DNA of 64,000 bases from Lewinellaceae bacterium (GCA_020636095.1 JACJYN010000006.1:434001-498000), one strand, 5' to 3'; positions 18,617 to 27,688 are shown, counted from the first letter of the stretch. The notes: generated by a model not told the origin, from the letters alone. A program made the numbers and translations.

Positions 18617-19186
18617 ATGCCTATTATTAAAAACTTCCTGGCATCCCTTCTCCGCCGGCTCAACCTCCTAAGCCCGGAAATTGTCAGGTATAACGACCTA
18701 AAGGCCTATCCTATGGTAAACAGCATTACCCTATCTTCTGACATGAGCACCCTGTACCTGATCGACAACGGCAGGGCTATTTCATTCCCGCTGGGAAAAG
18801 AAAAAATGATCCTGGTGGGATTGATAAAAGGGCAGGTCACGGTGGCGACCAGCCTGGCCCCCGGCGAAAAGGTGGATGAGCCGGCGCCCGGCCCGGAAAA
18901 CCCCGACCCCTTATCTTCCGGAGAATTGCTTCGTGGCGGTAGCGGCGGCGGAGTTGGAGTCGTCAAGGTGCCGGTCACTCCCAAATCTCAATGGACCCTC
19001 TTTTTTAACCCCGGGCAACAGGTCATGGCACTGATCGGCGCGGTGGAGATTGACCCGGGCCTCAACCCGGATAAACCCGAACCGATTGATACGGATATCT
19101 TCCTCTTCAATCTCAATGACCTGGTTGTCGGTATCAACCTTATTGGAAATGCTTTGGTGTTCACGCCTCTGCGCCGGGGGAGGTGA
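18617..19186 (+). CDS. Hypothetical protein
   Basis: 189 residues from the ATG at 18617; the frame is open further upstream but overlaps the preceding gene and lacks sense. A -7-like box (TACTTTTG, 18538-18545) lies 71 bases upstream of this ATG. Sequence features are an N-terminal basic amphipathic segment (IIKNFLASLLRRLNLL), a glycine/proline-rich linker near residues 90-122 and a C-terminal hydrophobic beta-type region (FLFNLNDLVVGINLIGNALV). No family recognised. Confidence 0.6.
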   Translation: MPIIKNFLASLLRRLNLLSPEIVRYNDLKAYPMVNSITLSSDMSTLYLIDNGRAISFPLGKEKMILVGLIKGQVTVATSLAPGEKVDEPAPGPENPDPLSSGELLRGGSGGGVGVVKVPVTPKSQWTLFFNPGQQVMALIGAVEIDPGLNPDKPEPIDTDIFLFNLNDLVVGINLIGNALVFTPLRRGR

Positions 19187-19450
19187 GGGGAGTGGGGAAG
19201 TCGGCCTCCTACGCTGAAGCTGCTATGGTCTCCGGCGGCCAAAGCCTATGGCGGCGGCCGCGGGGGAAAACCTGTACCCACGAAGGAGGCCAGGGCAGGA
19301 ATGGCGCCGCTTCCTGGTTATCAAGTGTGTCCAAAATTAGGCGGATACCCATTAAAAGACACAGAAAATCGTACTATCCCGGCGACTCTAATGCGCATTC
19401 CGAACAATCCCTATTAGGCCGGTTCTTCCCCAACCCTCAATCCCCAACTC

Positions 19451-19599
19451 ATGAAAAACATCCCCCCTCCCAACCTCAACCTCAACCTTCTCCTCCTGGC
19501 CGCCCTCCTCTCCGCCTGCCAGTTGTGTTCGAGGTAAATGTAAATCAGTGGTTCGATTATTACCGCTGCGAGAAATGGGGGTTGTATGAGGGAATGTAA
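19451..19599 (+). pseudogene. Remnant of a small lipoprotein gene
   Basis: The ATG at 19451 opens a 28-codon frame encoding a lipoprotein signal (LNLLLLAALLSAC) and stopping at 19537. A shift of one base continues into FEVNVNQWFDYYRCEKWG, ending at 19599. This looks like a signal peptide separated by a frameshift from a short mature part. The rest of the 19187-19762 gap has GC-rich, repeat-like sequence and no supported gene. Confidence 0.35.
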
Positions 19600-19762
19600 G
19601 GGAGGGCATTTAAGGCCGTCTTTACAAGCCGGTTAAAATTTATGATGTGAGGTTTACGATTTGCCAGGGGTACGAGACACGATGAGTAGGCCGCAAACCA
19701 AAAATCAAAAATCATACGTCAAAAATCAATACCTTGTTCCAGGTAATAAACACTCACAATAT

Positions 19763-21292
19763 ATGGCAAACGAAACGCCAGGTTTAAACAAGAAACCCAC
19801 CCTCACCTTCTGGCAGATCTGGAATATGAGTTTCGGCTTTCTGGGCATACAGTTCGGCTTCGGCCTTCAGAATGCCAATACCAGCCGCATTTTTGAAACC
19901 CTGGGCGCCGATGTGGAGCAAATTCCCATCCTATGGATTGCGGCGCCGCTCACGGGACTCATCATACAACCTATTGTCGGTTATTTTAGCGACCGCACCT
20001 GGCACCCCCGGCTGGGCCGCCGCCGGCCCTACTTCCTGGTGGGGGCTATTCTGGCTTCCATCGCCCTTTGCCTCATGCCCAATTCGCCTACCTTGTGGAT
20101 CGCCGCGGGTATGCTCTGGATCATGGATGCATCCATCAATATCAGCATGGAGCCCTTTCGCGCTTTTGTAGGAGACAACCTGCCCTCCGAACAACGCACT
20201 ATGGGCTTTGCCATGCAGAGTTTTTTTATCGGTACCGGCGCGGTGGTGGCGTCCGCTCTTCCCTGGATGATGACCAATTGGCTGGGCATCAGCAATGTGG
20301 CGGCCGAAGGCGAGATGTCCGATTCGGTGAAATGGTCGTTCTACCTGGGCGCCATCGTATTCTTCCTGACAGTGCTGTGGACGGTCATCCGTTCCCATGA
20401 ATATCCGCCGGAAGAGTTGCACCAGTTTGAAGAGAATGTGGAGGGCCATCAGGAGGAAGAGGTGCTGAGCCGGGAAGTATACCAAAGCGGAGGGAACCGC
20501 CTGATACGCATAGGAAGTATTACCGCTTTGGCCGGCGCCGCTATCCTTTTTGGCCTTTTTGAGGCAGATTTGAAAAAGGAACTCTATGTTCTGGCTTTTG
20601 CCATTCTTTTCGTGGGCGTATTGTGGATGATTTCCGGGGCTATGAAGCGGAAAGGCAGCTATCGGAATGGCTTTGTCGCCATCATGAGCGACCTGCTGCA
20701 GATGCCCAGGACCATGCAGCAGCTCGCGCTGGTTCAGTTCTTTTCCTGGTTTGCGTTGTTCTCGATGTGGATTTACACCACTGCCGGCGTCACCAAGCAC
20801 CTTTACGGAGCCACCGACCCTACTTCGGCGCTCTACAATGAAGGGGCGGATTGGGTCGGCTTCTGTTTTGCCGTTTACAATGGCGTTGCGGCGCTGGTGG
20901 CGTTTACCCTGCCGGTGCTGGCCCGGTACACCAGCCGTCGCGTCACCCACATGATCTGTCTGATTTTGGGCGGGTTGGGGCTCATTTCCGTATACTTCAT
21001 TCACGACCCCAGGTTGCTCTTGTTGTCCATGGTGGGAGTCGGCTTCGCCTGGGCAAGTATCCTGTCCATGCCCTATGCTATGCTGGCCGGCGCTTTACCT
21101 TCCAACAAAATGGGTTACTATATGGGTGTTTTCAACTTCTTTATAGTTATCCCGCAGATCGTGGCCGCTACCATATTGGGGTTTATTGTGGGCTTTTTCT
21201 TTTCAGGAGAGGCGATCTACGCTCTGGTGGTAGGAGGTGTTGGCATGATCCTGGCGGGGCTGCTTTGTTTGATTGTAGAGGATGAGGGGTGA
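19763..21292 (+). CDS. MFS transporter of the SLC45 / glycoside-pentoside-hexuronide type
   Basis: 509 residues from the ATG at 19763 (MANETPGLNKKPTLTFWQIW), preferred over an earlier in-frame start because the upstream codons read as non-coding. About twelve membrane segments. The family signature between segments 2 and 3 is visible as GYFSDRTWHPRLGRRRPY, and segment 4 carries DASINISMEPFRAFVGD, typical of sucrose/maltose-proton symporters of the SLC45 group. It should import a di- or oligosaccharide across the inner membrane using the proton gradient. No sugar hydrolase is adjacent, so the substrate is open. Confidence 0.88.
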   Translation: MANETPGLNKKPTLTFWQIWNMSFGFLGIQFGFGLQNANTSRIFETLGADVEQIPILWIAAPLTGLIIQPIVGYFSDRTWHPRLGRRRPYFLVGAILASIALCLMPNSPTLWIAAGMLWIMDASINISMEPFRAFVGDNLPSEQRTMGFAMQSFFIGTGAVVASALPWMMTNWLGISNVAAEGEMSDSVKWSFYLGAIVFFLTVLWTVIRSHEYPPEELHQFEENVEGHQEEEVLSREVYQSGGNRLIRIGSITALAGAAILFGLFEADLKKELYVLAFAILFVGVLWMISGAMKRKGSYRNGFVAIMSDLLQMPRTMQQLALVQFFSWFALFSMWIYTTAGVTKHLYGATDPTSALYNEGADWVGFCFAVYNGVAALVAFTLPVLARYTSRRVTHMICLILGGLGLISVYFIHDPRLLLLSMVGVGFAWASILSMPYAMLAGALPSNKMGYYMGVFNFFIVIPQIVAATILGFIVGFFFSGEAIYALVVGGVGMILAGLLCLIVEDEG

Positions 21293-21296
21293 CACT

Positions 21297-21914
21297 TCAC
21301 TTATAGTCCAATATACTGACTTTCTCCTCACAAAAATCAAAATCCACATCCACATTGGATGCGACGATAAGCAGGCGGCCGGAGCTGTGGTTTTCGATCA
21401 GGGTGCGGTACCAGGCCACGCCTTCCTTGTCCAGGTTGGTGGTGGGCTCGTCGAGCAACAGGAGCGGGGTGTCGGAGCAGATAGCGAGGGCGAGCTTCAG
21501 GCGTTGCTTCATGCCGGATGAAAAATCGCGGATGGGTTTATTCCTGGCTTTGCTAAAGTGGAGTAGTTCCAGGATATCGTTAGCAGCCAGGTTGTCACGC
21601 AGCGGTTTAAATCGAAGGTGGAACTGTAGCGCCTCCCAGAGGGTAAGCTCTTCGATAAGTTCGATATAAGGAGCGGCGTAGGAGAGGTGGCGGTAAACCG
21701 TTGTGTGATCGAGGGCTTCATGGCCGTGAAAAAACCGGGCTTTCCCTTTCGAGGGCGTCAGGTGGCTGGACAAGATTTTGAGCAGGGTGGACTTGCCCGA
21801 ACCGTTGGGGCCGGTGATGGCGTATTGTTTATCCGCCTCGAACCGAAGGCTAATGCCGCGCAGAATCCACTCCATGCGATATCGTTTGCCGACGTTGTCC
21901 AGTTCAATCTTCAT
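21297..21914 (-). CDS. ABC transporter ATP-binding protein overlapping lpxA
   Basis: 205 residues from the ATG at 21914, where MKIELDNVGKRY begins the ABC domain. Walker A is GPNGSGKST (near residue 33), the ABC signature is DFSSGMKQRL (near 131) and Walker B is PLLLLDEPTTNLD (near 153). The protein is ATPase only, with no fused or adjacent permease. Its start lies 11 bases inside lpxA, so translation is probably coupled to lipid A synthesis genes; an envelope-related transport role is an inference from that context. Confidence 0.88.
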   Translation of the reverse strand: MKIELDNVGKRYRMEWILRGISLRFEADKQYAITGPNGSGKSTLLKILSSHLTPSKGKARFFHGHEALDHTTVYRHLSYAAPYIELIEELTLWEALQFHLRFKPLRDNLAANDILELLHFSKARNKPIRDFSSGMKQRLKLALAICSDTPLLLLDEPTTNLDKEGVAWYRTLIENHSSGRLLIVASNVDVDFDFCEEKVSILDYK

Positions 21915-22722
21915 CAACACTGTTACCGTTGATCTGCTGGAAACCCCGCATAATGCCGGGGTCGGCGTCACGGATGAATTGAATGATGTTCTCCCGTTCC
22001 GGGGTGGGTTCCAGGGAATCCTCAATGACCTCCAGCGCGTGGGAAGTATTGTACCCTTTCACAAACAAGATGCGATAAATCTCCTGAATGATATTGATCT
22101 GTTCGGAGGAGAAATTTCTGCGGCGGAGGCCAATGCTGTTCACGCCTGCGTAGGAGAGGGGTTCCCGGGCGGCCTTGACGTAGGGCGGCACGTGTTTGCG
22201 CACCAGAGAGCCTCCGGCAATAAAGCTATGCTTGCCGATCCGGATGAATTGCTGGACGGCGACCAGCCCCTCCAGGATGGCCCAGTCTTCGATCTCAACA
22301 TGGCCGGCCAGGTTGACGTTATTGGCGAGGATAACATGGTTGCCGATCAAACAATCATGAGCAACATGCACATAAGCCATCAGCAGGCAGTTGCTGCCTA
22401 CCACCGTTTTGTTGGAATAAGCCGTTCCCCGGTTGACCGTTACGAATTCCCGGATGGTGGTGTAGTCGCCGATTTCAGCCGTCGATGGTTCGTTCTCGAA
22501 TTTGAGATCCTGAGGAATGCCGGCGATTACTGCGCCGGGGAAAATCCGGCAGCCTTTACCGATACGCGCCCCCGCAAAAATAGTGACGTTGGGCCCCAGC
22601 CAGGTGTCATCTCCGATAACTACATCCTTATCAATATAAGAGAAGGGCCCGATCGTAACATTCTTGCCGATCTTAGCATCAGGATGGATGACACAGTTCA
22701 AGTTGCTATTGTAGTAATTCAT
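21904..22722 (-). CDS. lpxA: Acyl-[ACP]-UDP-N-acetylglucosamine O-acyltransferase
   Basis: 272 residues. The N-terminal two thirds are hexapeptide repeats forming a left-handed beta-helix (IGKNVTIGPFSYI, VVIGDDTWLGPNVTI). The catalytic histidine is His122 in YVHVAHDC, matching His125 of the E. coli enzyme, and the C-terminal helical part starts at GLRRRNFSSEQI. It performs the first step of lipid A synthesis, adding 3-hydroxyacyl to UDP-GlcNAc in the cytoplasm. It lies two bases after lpxC-fabZ in a lpxD-lpxC/fabZ-lpxA run and overlaps the following ABC ATPase gene. Confidence 0.97.
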   Translation of the reverse strand: MNYYNSNLNCVIHPDAKIGKNVTIGPFSYIDKDVVIGDDTWLGPNVTIFAGARIGKGCRIFPGAVIAGIPQDLKFENEPSTAEIGDYTTIREFVTVNRGTAYSNKTVVGSNCLLMAYVHVAHDCLIGNHVILANNVNLAGHVEIEDWAILEGLVAVQQFIRIGKHSFIAGGSLVRKHVPPYVKAAREPLSYAGVNSIGLRRRNFSSEQINIIQEIYRILFVKGYNTSHALEVIEDSLEPTPERENIIQFIRDADPGIMRGFQQINGNSVDED

Positions 22723-22724
22723 TG

Positions 22725-24116
22725 TTATGAGCGCTTAACGATTTGAGCAGTTAACTCGGCTTCAGATACGATCTTATTACCCACGTAAGCGGTGCCTAGC
22801 ATCTGACAGATGCCACGGCGGATAGGAGCCATCAGCTCCAGTTTGAACACGACCGTATCGCCGGGAACGACTTTATGTTTAAATTTAGCGTTCTCAATTT
22901 TCAGGAAGTAGGTATCCCAGTTGCCGGGGTCTTCCACCGTGGAAAGCACCAACATGCCACCCGTTTGGGCCATAGCTTCGATCTGAAGGACACCGGGCAT
23001 GACCGGGTTGTTGGGAAAGTGCCCCTGGAAAAATTGTTCATTGAAACTGACGTTTTTCACGCCCACCACATAAGTATCGGTCAATTCGATAATCTTATCC
23101 ACCAGCAGGAATGGATAGCGGTGAGGCAGCCACTTGGCGATCTGCACCACGTCAAAAAGAGGTTCACGGTCGGGGTCGTAATGAGGTTTGCCGCGCAGCT
23201 TGCGCTGTTCCTGGTAACGTTTCTTGAGAATCTTGGTAAACTCTACGTTGGCATGGTGGCCGGGCTTGGTGGCCATGATCTTACCTTTGATGCGCTGGCC
23301 GAGCAGGGCTATATCACCCAGTACGTCGAGCAGCTTGTGGCGAGCCGGCTCGTTCTTATAATGGAGTTTTATCGTGTTGAGGATGCCTTCCTGGTCAACG
23401 GTTACACTCGGTTTACCCAGCTTTTCGGCGATCCGGTCCAATTCATCCTGGCTGACGACTCTGTCGACAATGACGATGGCGTTGTCCAGGTCGCCTCCTT
23501 TAATGAGATCCTGTTCGAAGAGGAATTCCAATTCGTGCAGGAAAACGAACGTACGGCAGGGGGCGATCTCTTTCTCGTAGTTGGTCGTACCATTAAAACG
23601 GGCATATTGCTGTCCCAGAACGTTGGAGTTGAAGTCGATCATAGCGATGATCTCAAAACCATCGTGGGGCAGGGCCAGCAGCTCGGCTCCTGTTTTTTCG
23701 TCTTTGTAATGAATGGGGGTTTCGACGACGAAGAATTCCCGGTCGGCGTCCTGTTGTTCGAGGCCCGCCTTTTTGAGCGCTTTCACAAAAGGAGCGGCGC
23801 TGCCGTCCAGGATAGGTACCTCCGGGCCGTTTAGCTCCATGAGAACATTGTCTATACCAAGGCCGGACAGGGCAGACAGGGCGTGTTCAACGGTGTTCAC
23901 TTCCGCCGCTCCGGATTTGATGGTGGTGCCCCTTTGAGTGGAAACCACCCGGTTGACGTCGGCATTCAACACAGGATTGCCTTCAAGATCTAAACGCTGG
24001 AACTTATAGCCATGGCCTACAGGAGCGGGCTTGAAGGTGAGTACCACCTCCTTTCCGGTATGTAGCCCTATGCCCTTTACCGTGACCGGCTTTTTAATTG
24101 TATTTTGTTTCATCAT
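22725..24116 (-). CDS. lpxC/fabZ: Fused LpxC deacetylase / FabZ 3-hydroxyacyl-ACP dehydratase
   Basis: 463 residues from the ATG at 24116 (MMKQNTIKKP); a start one codon later is equally possible. Residues 1-305 are LpxC, the zinc deacetylase committing UDP-acyl-GlcNAc to lipid A: His78 in NTVEHALSAL, and the His and Asp of RHKLLDVLGD, are the expected zinc ligands. Residues from about 325 are FabZ, with LPHRYPFLLVDKI carrying the active-site His and NPVMPGVLQIEAMAQ the Glu. This fusion is characteristic of Bacteroidota, so it is normal here. A -7 box just upstream (24141-24148) suggests an internal promoter. Confidence 0.97.
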   Translation of the reverse strand: MMKQNTIKKPVTVKGIGLHTGKEVVLTFKPAPVGHGYKFQRLDLEGNPVLNADVNRVVSTQRGTTIKSGAAEVNTVEHALSALSGLGIDNVLMELNGPEVPILDGSAAPFVKALKKAGLEQQDADREFFVVETPIHYKDEKTGAELLALPHDGFEIIAMIDFNSNVLGQQYARFNGTTNYEKEIAPCRTFVFLHELEFLFEQDLIKGGDLDNAIVIVDRVVSQDELDRIAEKLGKPSVTVDQEGILNTIKLHYKNEPARHKLLDVLGDIALLGQRIKGKIMATKPGHHANVEFTKILKKRYQEQRKLRGKPHYDPDREPLFDVVQIAKWLPHRYPFLLVDKIIELTDTYVVGVKNVSFNEQFFQGHFPNNPVMPGVLQIEAMAQTGGMLVLSTVEDPGNWDTYFLKIENAKFKHKVVPGDTVVFKLELMAPIRRGICQMLGTAYVGNKIVSEAELTAQIVKRS

Positions 24117-24140
24117 AAAGTCGTCGGCTGAAAATTTTTG

Positions 24141-24148
24141 CAAAGATA
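24141..24148 (-). promoter_or_regulatory. Possible internal promoter (-7 box) for lpxC-fabZ
   Basis: TATCTTTG on the minus strand, 24 bases upstream of the ATG at 24116 and within 7 bases of the lpxD stop. No TTTG at the usual upstream spacing, so this is a partial match. Confidence 0.4.
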
Positions 24149-24154
24149 CAGTTT

Positions 24155-25213
24155 TTAACTACTTGAGTCCTGGTTAGGTGCATCTTGCTGCTGGTTGATC
24201 CGGCGTTCTAGTTGTGCGATCTTTCGATATAGCTCGGGAAGCTGCTTGAAGACTGCGTAGGAGCGGATATAGTTATTGTAATCGATAGCCGGAGAGCCAA
24301 AGAAGCGTTTGTTGGTTTCTTCAATTGGGGAAGCTATACCGCTTTGGGCCTGAACCTGGGTCCCGTCGGCGATCTCAATGTGGCCCACAATACCGACCTG
24401 CCCGCCAATCCGGCAGGATTTTCCGACCTTAGTGCTGCCGGCAACGCCGGATTGGGCGGCAATAACCGTGTTTTCTCCGATATCGGCATTATGGCCTATT
24501 TGTATGAGGTTGTCCAGTTTAGCTCCCTTACGGATATAAGTGGCCCCTATGGTCGCCCGGTCTATAGTCGTATTGGCTCCAATCTCTACATTGTCCTCCA
24601 CCACTACCTGGCCCACGTGGGCGATTTTTTTGTACGTTCCGTCTTCCAAAGGGGCAAAACCGAAGCCATCGCTTCCGATGACTACATTTGCGTGAAGGAT
24701 GCAATTATTGCCGATTTCGCAGTTGTCGAGTATCCGAACGCCCGGGTAGAGCGTTACATTTGATCCCAATTTCACTCCTTTTCCGACGAATACCTGCGCC
24801 ATTATCCTGCAACCCGGCCCGACCTGTACCCCCGCCTCTATGACGGCGAAAGGCCCAACAGCGACCTGCTCGCCCAGCGTTACACTATCGTGAATATAGG
24901 CTTGTTCAGAAATGGTTGGGGGTTCATTCTTGTTGCTGCCAAAGGCATCCAGAAGCTTAGCTACGGAGCTGTAGACGTCTTCTACCCTCACCAGTGTTGC
25001 CGCCACAGGCTTTCTGGCTTCGAAATGACGGCTTACCAGCAGTACGGAAGCAGTGGTCGTATAAGCGTATTCTTCGTACTTAGGGTTGCTGAGAAAGGAA
25101 ATTGTACCAGCTCCCCCCTCCTCAATCCTGCTGGGGCGGCCAACCCTCACCTCCGGGTCTCCTTCAACTATTCCGTTGAGGAATTGCGCTAATTCTCTGG
25201 CTGATAGTTGCAT
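24155..25213 (-). CDS. lpxD: UDP-3-O-(3-hydroxyacyl)glucosamine N-acyltransferase
   Basis: 352 residues, the standard length. An N-terminal uridine-binding domain (MQLSARELAQFLNG, GTISFLSNPKYEEY) is followed by a long hexapeptide-repeat beta-helix (about 100-310) containing the conserved VVIGSDGFGFAP and the catalytic-region IQIGHNADIGENTVI with its histidine. It adds the second acyl chain in lipid A synthesis, after LpxC. It heads the lpx run and is divergent from hemC; a -7 box sits only 4 bases before its ATG. Confidence 0.97.
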   Translation of the reverse strand: MQLSARELAQFLNGIVEGDPEVRVGRPSRIEEGGAGTISFLSNPKYEEYAYTTTASVLLVSRHFEARKPVAATLVRVEDVYSSVAKLLDAFGSNKNEPPTISEQAYIHDSVTLGEQVAVGPFAVIEAGVQVGPGCRIMAQVFVGKGVKLGSNVTLYPGVRILDNCEIGNNCILHANVVIGSDGFGFAPLEDGTYKKIAHVGQVVVEDNVEIGANTTIDRATIGATYIRKGAKLDNLIQIGHNADIGENTVIAAQSGVAGSTKVGKSCRIGGQVGIVGHIEIADGTQVQAQSGIASPIEETNKRFFGSPAIDYNNYIRSYAVFKQLPELYRKIAQLERRINQQQDAPNQDSSS

Positions 25214-25217
25214 GGGG

Positions 25218-25225
25218 CAAAGGTA
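25218..25225 (-). promoter_or_regulatory. -7 box in front of lpxD
   Basis: TACCTTTG on the minus strand ends four bases before the lpxD ATG. If used, the transcript would be leaderless or nearly so. No matching -33 box was found. Confidence 0.4.
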
Positions 25226-25292
25226 GAAAAAAGTTTGATACTGTTGGGATTAACCTTTTCGAATTTACGGCGACAACAGTGGGCGCTACCGG

Positions 25293-25323
25293 TTCGGATT
25301 GTGGCTCTTATCCCCTATATTTG
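25293..25323 (+). promoter_or_regulatory. Promoter of hemC
   Basis: TTCG (25293-25296, one mismatch from TTTG), 19 bases, then TATATTTG (25316-25323). It rules out the in-frame upstream TTG at 25299 and supports the TTG at 25341 as the start. Confidence 0.65.
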
Positions 25324-25340
25324 GGGCAAAAATCAATATT

Positions 25341-26240
25341 TTGAGCACAACAATAAGGATCGGTACCCGAGGAAGCAAGCTGGCTATGTGGCAGGCCGAA
25401 TACACTCAGCAACAACTAAAGGCCGCCGGCATTGATTCCGAATTGATCATCATTAAAACGCAGGGCGACCGCATTCAGCACCTGAGTTTCGACAAGATGG
25501 AAGGCAAGGGCTTTTTTACCAAAGAGATCGAAGAGGCGTTGCTCCGGGGGGATATCGACCTGGCCGTTCATTCTATGAAGGACCTGCCCACCAACTCGCC
25601 GGAGGGGCTGTCCATCACGGCTGTTTCCTACCGCGAAGACCCTGCCGACTGGCTGGTCATCCGCAAAGAAACCCTCGAAGCAGGCGCGCTTTTTCAGTTG
25701 AGGCAAGGAGCCATAGTGGGTACTTCTTCGGCTCGCCGGAAAGCACAGATGCTGGACTTTCGGCCGGATATTGAGATCAGAGATATCCGGGGCAATGTAC
25801 CGACGCGCTTGCGCAAACTTAGCGAGGGGCAGTTCGACGCGATTATGCTGGCCGCCGCCGGACTCACCCGCCTGGAGTTGGATACCTCCGGATTCCACAT
25901 CGTAAAGTTTAGCCCCAGGGAGTTCATCCCCGCCCCTGCGCAGGGCGTTCTGGCCTGGCAGGCCTGTACCGATGATAAACCTACGCGACGAGCGCTGAAA
26001 CACCTCCACCAGGCTGAGGTATCGGCTGTTATCAATGTGGAACGGCGGGTGCTCAACCTTCTGGATGGCGGCTGCCAGATGCCGTTAGGCGTCTATTGTG
26101 AACAGGATAAGGAGGGCAATTACCACGTCTGGGCGGCCAAGGCCGACGCCTGGAATGCGCCGGTAAAAAAGGTGCGGCTTTCGCAGAGCACGAACCATCA
26201 GCTGCCCGAACGGGTGGTGGAAGCCTTGCGGAAAATTTGA
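25341..26240 (+). CDS. hemC: Hydroxymethylbilane synthase (porphobilinogen deaminase)
   Basis: 299 residues from a TTG start at 25341, chosen because STTIRIGTRGSKLAMWQAE is the standard N-terminus and a promoter lies just upstream; there is no ATG in a suitable place. Conserved blocks are IGTRGSKLA, GKGFFTKEIEEAL, AVHSMKDLPT, GTSSARRKAQ, RGNVPTRLRKL and the cofactor cysteine in LDGGCQMPLGVY. It joins four porphobilinogen units into hydroxymethylbilane in haem synthesis. hemD follows after 48 bp, forming an operon. Confidence 0.96.
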   Translation: MSTTIRIGTRGSKLAMWQAEYTQQQLKAAGIDSELIIIKTQGDRIQHLSFDKMEGKGFFTKEIEEALLRGDIDLAVHSMKDLPTNSPEGLSITAVSYREDPADWLVIRKETLEAGALFQLRQGAIVGTSSARRKAQMLDFRPDIEIRDIRGNVPTRLRKLSEGQFDAIMLAAAGLTRLELDTSGFHIVKFSPREFIPAPAQGVLAWQACTDDKPTRRALKHLHQAEVSAVINVERRVLNLLDGGCQMPLGVYCEQDKEGNYHVWAAKADAWNAPVKKVRLSQSTNHQLPERVVEALRKI

Positions 26241-26288
26241 AAAGCGCCCCTCCATGCCACAGCCGGGCAAACGGGCCAAGCCTGCAAT

Positions 26289-26975
26289 ATGAACCCTAAA
26301 ATATTCATCAGCCGGGAATTGAAAGAGGATAGTATTTTTCGCACCCGCCTCGAGGCAATGGGCGGGAACGTGACAGGGGTATCCCTCATCGAATTTACTC
26401 CGGTTGCCTTCAGCGCAGTTCCGTTCTGTGAGTGGGTTTTCTTTTATAGCCCCAGGGCAGTCCGGTTCTTCTTCAAAGGCCTGGGAGCGCAATTAAGGCC
26501 TGATATACAATGGGCGGCACTCGGGCGCGGCACTGCGGCCGCACTCTACAACCAGGGCATTACACCTGATTTTATCGGCGCCGGTGCGCCGGAAGGAGTG
26601 GCGGAAGCTTTCGCCAGGGAAGCAGCTGGCCTGCGGGTGCTTTTCCCCCAGGCCCGGCACTCCCGGCAAACAGTAGAAAAAGCGCTGAAGGGGCAAATTC
26701 ATGCGATCCCCCTGGCCGTGTATGACAACCGGCCCCGGCGGGAATTCGATATTCCCTTTTGTGAGGTGCTCGTCTTTACCAGCCCTATGAATGCAGAAGC
26801 TTATTTTGAGAAATATTCGCTGCAGACAGGGCAGGTGGCGCTGGCTATCGGGGCAACGACGGCGGCAGCCCTCCATCAGATGGGAATAACAAAGGTTAGG
26901 GTTGCACCGGAACCATCGGAAGCAGCTCTGGCGGCGGCGGTGGAAGCCTTGATCTTAGGGCCCGGAGAAGAATAA
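26289..26975 (+). CDS. hemD: Uroporphyrinogen-III synthase
   Basis: 228 residues, near the usual 230-260. The family is weakly conserved, but the pattern fits: IFISRELKEDSIFRTRLEA at the start, WVFFYSPRAVRFFFKGLG, WAALGRGTAAAL, and the second half LVFTSPMNAEAYFEKY and ALAIGATTAAALHQMG. It closes hydroxymethylbilane to uroporphyrinogen III, directly after HemC. The final codons (LGPGEE and the stop) lie inside a palindromic element that begins at 26958, so the C-terminus appears to have been rewritten by that insertion. Confidence 0.92.
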   Translation: MNPKIFISRELKEDSIFRTRLEAMGGNVTGVSLIEFTPVAFSAVPFCEWVFFYSPRAVRFFFKGLGAQLRPDIQWAALGRGTAAALYNQGITPDFIGAGAPEGVAEAFAREAAGLRVLFPQARHSRQTVEKALKGQIHAIPLAVYDNRPRREFDIPFCEVLVFTSPMNAEAYFEKYSLQTGQVALAIGATTAAALHQMGITKVRVAPEPSEAALAAAVEALILGPGEE

Positions 26976-27144
26976 CTTCCCCATTTGATACGACTCTTTT
27001 TCCGCCAGGCTTCGTTGCGGGATCGGTTGCGTAGTTCGGCTATGCGTCCTCCCCGCGCCCCTGCCTGCTCGGCCGCCTCGCAGGCAGGTTGCCTGGCGAA
27101 AAAATAGCTCGCCTGAAACGGAGAACTTATTTTTATCCGGCCCC
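26958..27144. repeat. 187-bp palindromic element whose left arm ends hemD
   Basis: The left arm starts GGGCCCGGAGAAGAATAAC (26958); the right arm, inverted, ends at 27144 and reads GGGCCGGATAAAAATAAG. An interior hairpin pairs CCTGCCTGC (27060-27068) with GCAGGCAGG (27080-27088). The left arm is about 90% identical over 36 bases to the inverted right end of the element at 36401-36590. It contains the hemD stop codon (26973-26975). Confidence 0.75.
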
Positions 27145-27217
27145 TTTGGGGCCAAGTAAAAGCGCTCCACCTGTACCATTTTTACCGTCATGCATTATGC
27201 TAATAAAAGAACAAACT

Positions 27218-27688
27218 ATGAAGTGGATTCCAATCCTATTGATAACAACCCTTTCTCTCTCCCTTTTTTCCTGCCGGGATCAGAATGACAGCAAATTAAG
27301 GGAACAACTGCCGGCCGAATATCAGGATTTCGCTGACTTCTACGAGCGCTTTCATCAGGATAGCCTGTACCAGATGGAACACATCATTTTCCCCCTGGAG
27401 GGGTTGCCGCGCCAGGCCGACAGCACCCTCATCGCCGGGGGCGCCTTCCGCTGGCAAAAGGACAGCTGGCGGATGCAGCGGGGTTTCAACCTGGAGAGCA
27501 GTAGCTTCGAGCAGCAGCTGATCCCAATAAGCGAAGATCTCATTATAGAAAAGATCACCCATAAGGTTGGAGACCTGGCTATGCAGCGCCGCTTTGCCCG
27601 CTTGGGGGAGGACTGGTACCTGATCTACTACGCCGACCTGAACCGGGTGAAACAGGGGGGAGGGATTAGCATTGATGGGGGGTTTTAG
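27218..27688 (+). CDS. DUF4348-like lipoprotein
   Basis: 156 residues from the ATG at 27218, which starts a lipoprotein signal (MKWIPILLITTLSLSLFSC, lipobox Cys19); another ATG at 27197 is possible. The mature part begins RDQNDSK and contains FADFYERFHQDSLYQMEHI and IFPLEGLP, then FRWQKDSWRMQRGFN. This is the layout I associate with the DUF4348 family of Bacteroidota lipoproteins, from memory. Function unknown. It lies between a repeat element and rfaD (convergent, 42 bp apart). Confidence 0.75.
   Translation: MKWIPILLITTLSLSLFSCRDQNDSKLREQLPAEYQDFADFYERFHQDSLYQMEHIIFPLEGLPRQADSTLIAGGAFRWQKDSWRMQRGFNLESSSFEQQLIPISEDLIIEKITHKVGDLAMQRRFARLGEDWYLIYYADLNRVKQGGGISIDGGF

Noticed and set aside
22725..24116. 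LpxC-FabZ fusion as a novelty
   Set aside because: This fusion is standard in Bacteroidota.
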